Source: Flavobacteriales bacterium | GTDB taxonomy: Bacteria > Bacteroidota > Bacteroidia > UBA10329 | DNA length: 15,427 nucleotides | Direction of reading: 5' to 3' | Assembly (NCBI GenBank): GCA_003456455.1 | Contig: DMRV01000022.1 | Coordinates: 1-15,427, forward strand | Part shown: one piece after another, positions 14,079 to 15,427 of the stretch | Layout of the letters: every line of letters starts with the position of its first letter | How positions within the stretch are numbered: the stretch's first letter is position 1 | The notes under the pieces: generated by a model | Database searches by the model: none | What the model saw: only the letters and a program-made list of their open reading frames with translations | What the model was told of the DNA's origin: nothing | Made by a program: the position numbers and the translations under genes

Positions 14079-14903
14079 CTACCTTACAATTAATTTCCTG
14101 ACCGCGAACCCATCGTCAAATTGAGCATGAATAAAGTATACGCCTGCCACCGATAGATTAAATATCAAATCATTTTTATCAATTGTAATTCGGTTGAGGA
14201 CCATTTGCCCAACTGAATTATAAACCCATACATGATTAGGAAGTACGGTGGTTGAAAGTTTAAAACTCCCCAAATTTGGATTGGGATATACGGTCATGTA
14301 ATGCGGAGATAATTCGCTGAGCCTAGTCAACACATCTACTACTATCGCGTTGGAAATACCTTCACATTCATTCGTATCGCTAACCTCCACATAATACGTT
14401 CCGATTGCTGAAACCGTATAGCTTTGGTCTGTGGCGCCTGGTATTAAAACGTCATTGTAATACCACTGGTAAGTGTAGAACGGGTCGGTACATTCCAAAA
14501 CATTGCCCCCAGCATCTATAATGGAAGGATAGACATCAGCTATTGTTACGTTAACAGTATCAGTAACAACCCCACAGTCTGTAGTTACACTAACCCAATA
14601 TTGGCCCGATTCGGTTACATGAAACGATGGGCCAGAAGAAGCGTCCTGCCAGAGGTAGGTTGCCTCGGGGTATGTGGCGTCAAGTACCAGTCCCTGACCA
14701 TTACATACGGTGGTGTCATTGCCCAAATCAATTGTATCGCAAGCAATTGGTGTACCACCAATGATATAAGCTCCTGCCAGATCGGGATTTCCACCTGTGG
14801 TTAAAAAGACAATTTCAATTCCAGTGACGATGTCGATAACATCTAAACCAAAATCTGTATCAAAGTCAAGGGGTAGTACGTACCGATCGTCAGGAAAAAA
14901 AAA
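14079..14903 (-). CDS. 3' portion of T9SS Ig-like surface protein (out of frame with its 5' portion)
   Basis: This frame continues the gene that starts at 15294 but is shifted by one base at a run of nine T (14895-14903, minus strand). If the run held eight T, the two frames would join as EITVFF-PDDRY to give one 404-residue protein. Joined-protein numbering: an acidic strand-rich domain to about 183; one Ig/PKD-like repeat (about 185-250, IDLGNDTTVC, then ATYLWQDASSGPSF and SGQYWVSV); a second (about 255-322, YTYQWYYNDVLIPGATDQSY); and a T9SS type A sorting domain (about 330-404, with VYPNPNLGSF and AGVYFIHAQ). The open frame extends to an ATG at 14970-14972, but the 23-26 residues before the run are a shadow of the other frame, so that ATG is probably not a true start. 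Predicted surface or secreted adhesin-like protein; ligand unknown. Confidence 0.75.
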   Translation of the reverse strand, partial: FFFPDDRYVLPLDFDTDFGLDVIDIVTGIEIVFLTTGGNPDLAGAYIIGGTPIACDTIDLGNDTTVCNGQGLVLDATYPEATYLWQDASSGPSFHVTESGQYWVSVTTDCGVVTDTVNVTIADVYPSIIDAGGNVLECTDPFYTYQWYYNDVLIPGATDQSYTVSAIGTYYVEVSDTNECEGISNAIVVDVLTRLSELSPHYMTVYPNPNLGSFKLSTTVLPNHVWVYNSVGQMVLNRITIDKNDLIFNLSVAGVYFIHAQFDDGFAVRKLIVR

Positions 14904-15294
14904 CGGTGATTTCGCAGATATTTCCAACAAAGATCCATGCAGTATCTGTAATATGAGTCCAGTCTGCCACATTTACAGCATGTGTAGCAGAGTAGAATCC
15001 GGACGAAAGCTTCAACCTTACATTATAATTATCGGCATGAAAACTGGTTTCTAAAAGCAGTTCGGAGCCTACAGCATTAAGCCATGTGCTGCCAAAAGTA
15101 CCCGTCATGGTATCGCCTACATTGAGGTTTACCCATGTAGTGTCATCTGGATATCCAGTTACAGCATTTATATCGCAACCATTCGGATGTACGGCTTCTA
15201 CCAAATAGTCAATAATAGGAAACCCTCCTAGCGATTGTGACTTGGCAGCAAAGTTGAAAGCTATAAGGCATATTAACAGGACTATTTTTTTCAT
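14890..15294 (-). CDS. 5' portion of T9SS Ig-like surface protein, truncated by frameshift
   Basis: ATG 15294 opens with a signal peptide (MKKIVLLICLIAFNFAAKSQ) and a beta-rich domain that I do not recognise beyond being typical of secreted Bacteroidota proteins (VEAVHPNGCDI, TWVNLNVGDTMTG, NVRLKLSSGFYS). The frame ends after VFF-Ser at a TGA directly behind a run of nine T, giving only 134 residues with no sorting domain. The 3' frame over the same run carries on with the rest of the protein. Loss of one T would restore a single gene over 14079-15294. The split is therefore a sequencing or assembly error, a true mutation, a phase-variable tract or a slippage site. Alone, the fragment would be exported by Sec but could not reach the T9SS. 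Confidence 0.75.
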   Translation of the reverse strand: MKKIVLLICLIAFNFAAKSQSLGGFPIIDYLVEAVHPNGCDINAVTGYPDDTTWVNLNVGDTMTGTFGSTWLNAVGSELLLETSFHADNYNVRLKLSSGFYSATHAVNVADWTHITDTAWIFVGNICEITVFFS

Positions 15295-15383
15295 ACGAGT
15301 TCTTTTAGCGCCTGCTGGTCATTTCGGTATGATCCAACCAATTGGCTATGAGTCCTAACGAACCTATAGCTGGTTTTGTAAAC

Positions 15384-15391
15384 CAAAAATA
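15384..15391 (-). promoter_or_regulatory. Putative -7 promoter box for the T9SS Ig-like surface protein gene
   Basis: Read on the minus strand, these bases are TATTTTTG, a perfect TAnnTTTG match. It lies about 90 bases before the ATG at 15294, leaving a leader of about 80 bases. No convincing -33 TTG is seen, so the call is weak. Confidence 0.35.
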
Positions 15392-15427
15392 ATGAAACCT
15401 AACTGTGTGCTTACTTCGGATGATAAA

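Noticed and set aside
14011..14124. Plus-strand 37-codon ORF preceded by AAGGAG
   Set aside because: The apparent Shine-Dalgarno is one arm of a perfect hairpin, the protein shows no recognisable pattern, and the end runs antisense into the 3' end of the surface protein gene.
14970..14972. ATG as the start of an independent gene for the 3' part of the surface protein
   Set aside because: The residues before the T9 run are out of frame with the signal-peptide gene, show no signal peptide, and join perfectly to the 5' part if one T is removed.
1..15427. CRISPR arrays, tRNA/rRNA genes, transposases, phage or toxin-antitoxin genes
   Set aside because: I looked for direct repeats with regular spacing, cloverleaf-like sequences and typical protein motifs on both strands and found none.

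Overview
The window looks like chromosomal DNA of a Bacteroidota bacterium, probably a marine flavobacterium-like lineage (Flavobacteriales / Cryomorphaceae-like). The signs are the gene order parA-parB-DUF5683-dapB-lepB, two proteins with type IX secretion (T9SS) C-terminal sorting domains, promoter-like boxes of the TAnnTTTG type, AT-rich DNA and mostly weak Shine-Dalgarno sequences. No rRNA, tRNA, CRISPR array, insertion sequence or phage gene is visible, and no gene-free stretch exceeds 300 bases.

Layout. At the left edge is the N-terminus of a leftward RecD-like helicase (1-144). Diverging from it are a pterin-4a-carbinolamine dehydratase and an ABA4-like membrane protein that overlap by 4 bases (251-894). 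A candidate attenuator (mini-ORF plus terminator hairpin) lies in front of them. Next come the core block parA, parB, DUF5683, dapB and lepB (1007-5223), a secreted C-terminal processing protease (5360-7042) that ends at a clear terminator, and a YbdG-type small mechanosensitive channel (7210-8460). All of these are on the plus strand.

From 8453 on, every gene is on the minus strand. Read in the direction of transcription from the right they are: a T9SS-exported Ig-like surface protein split by a nine-T run (15294-14079); a T9SS-exported thioredoxin-fold protein (13930-13157); a flavin reductase fused to DUF2452 (12874-11843); a small conserved helical protein (11841-11455); a zinc-ribbon SDR protein lacking the catalytic tyrosine (11278-9731); a CIA30-family protein (9660-9130); and a hotdog acyl-CoA thioesterase (9004-8453).

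The left half is housekeeping: chromosome segregation, lysine/peptidoglycan precursor synthesis, protein export and envelope proteolysis. The most novel part is 8453-12874, a run of poorly characterised redox or nucleotide-binding families. It contains a domain fusion (flavin reductase-DUF2452) and an SDR that probably does not use standard SDR chemistry. The second most interesting points are the homopolymer frameshift in the surface protein and the possible attenuator before the dehydratase gene.
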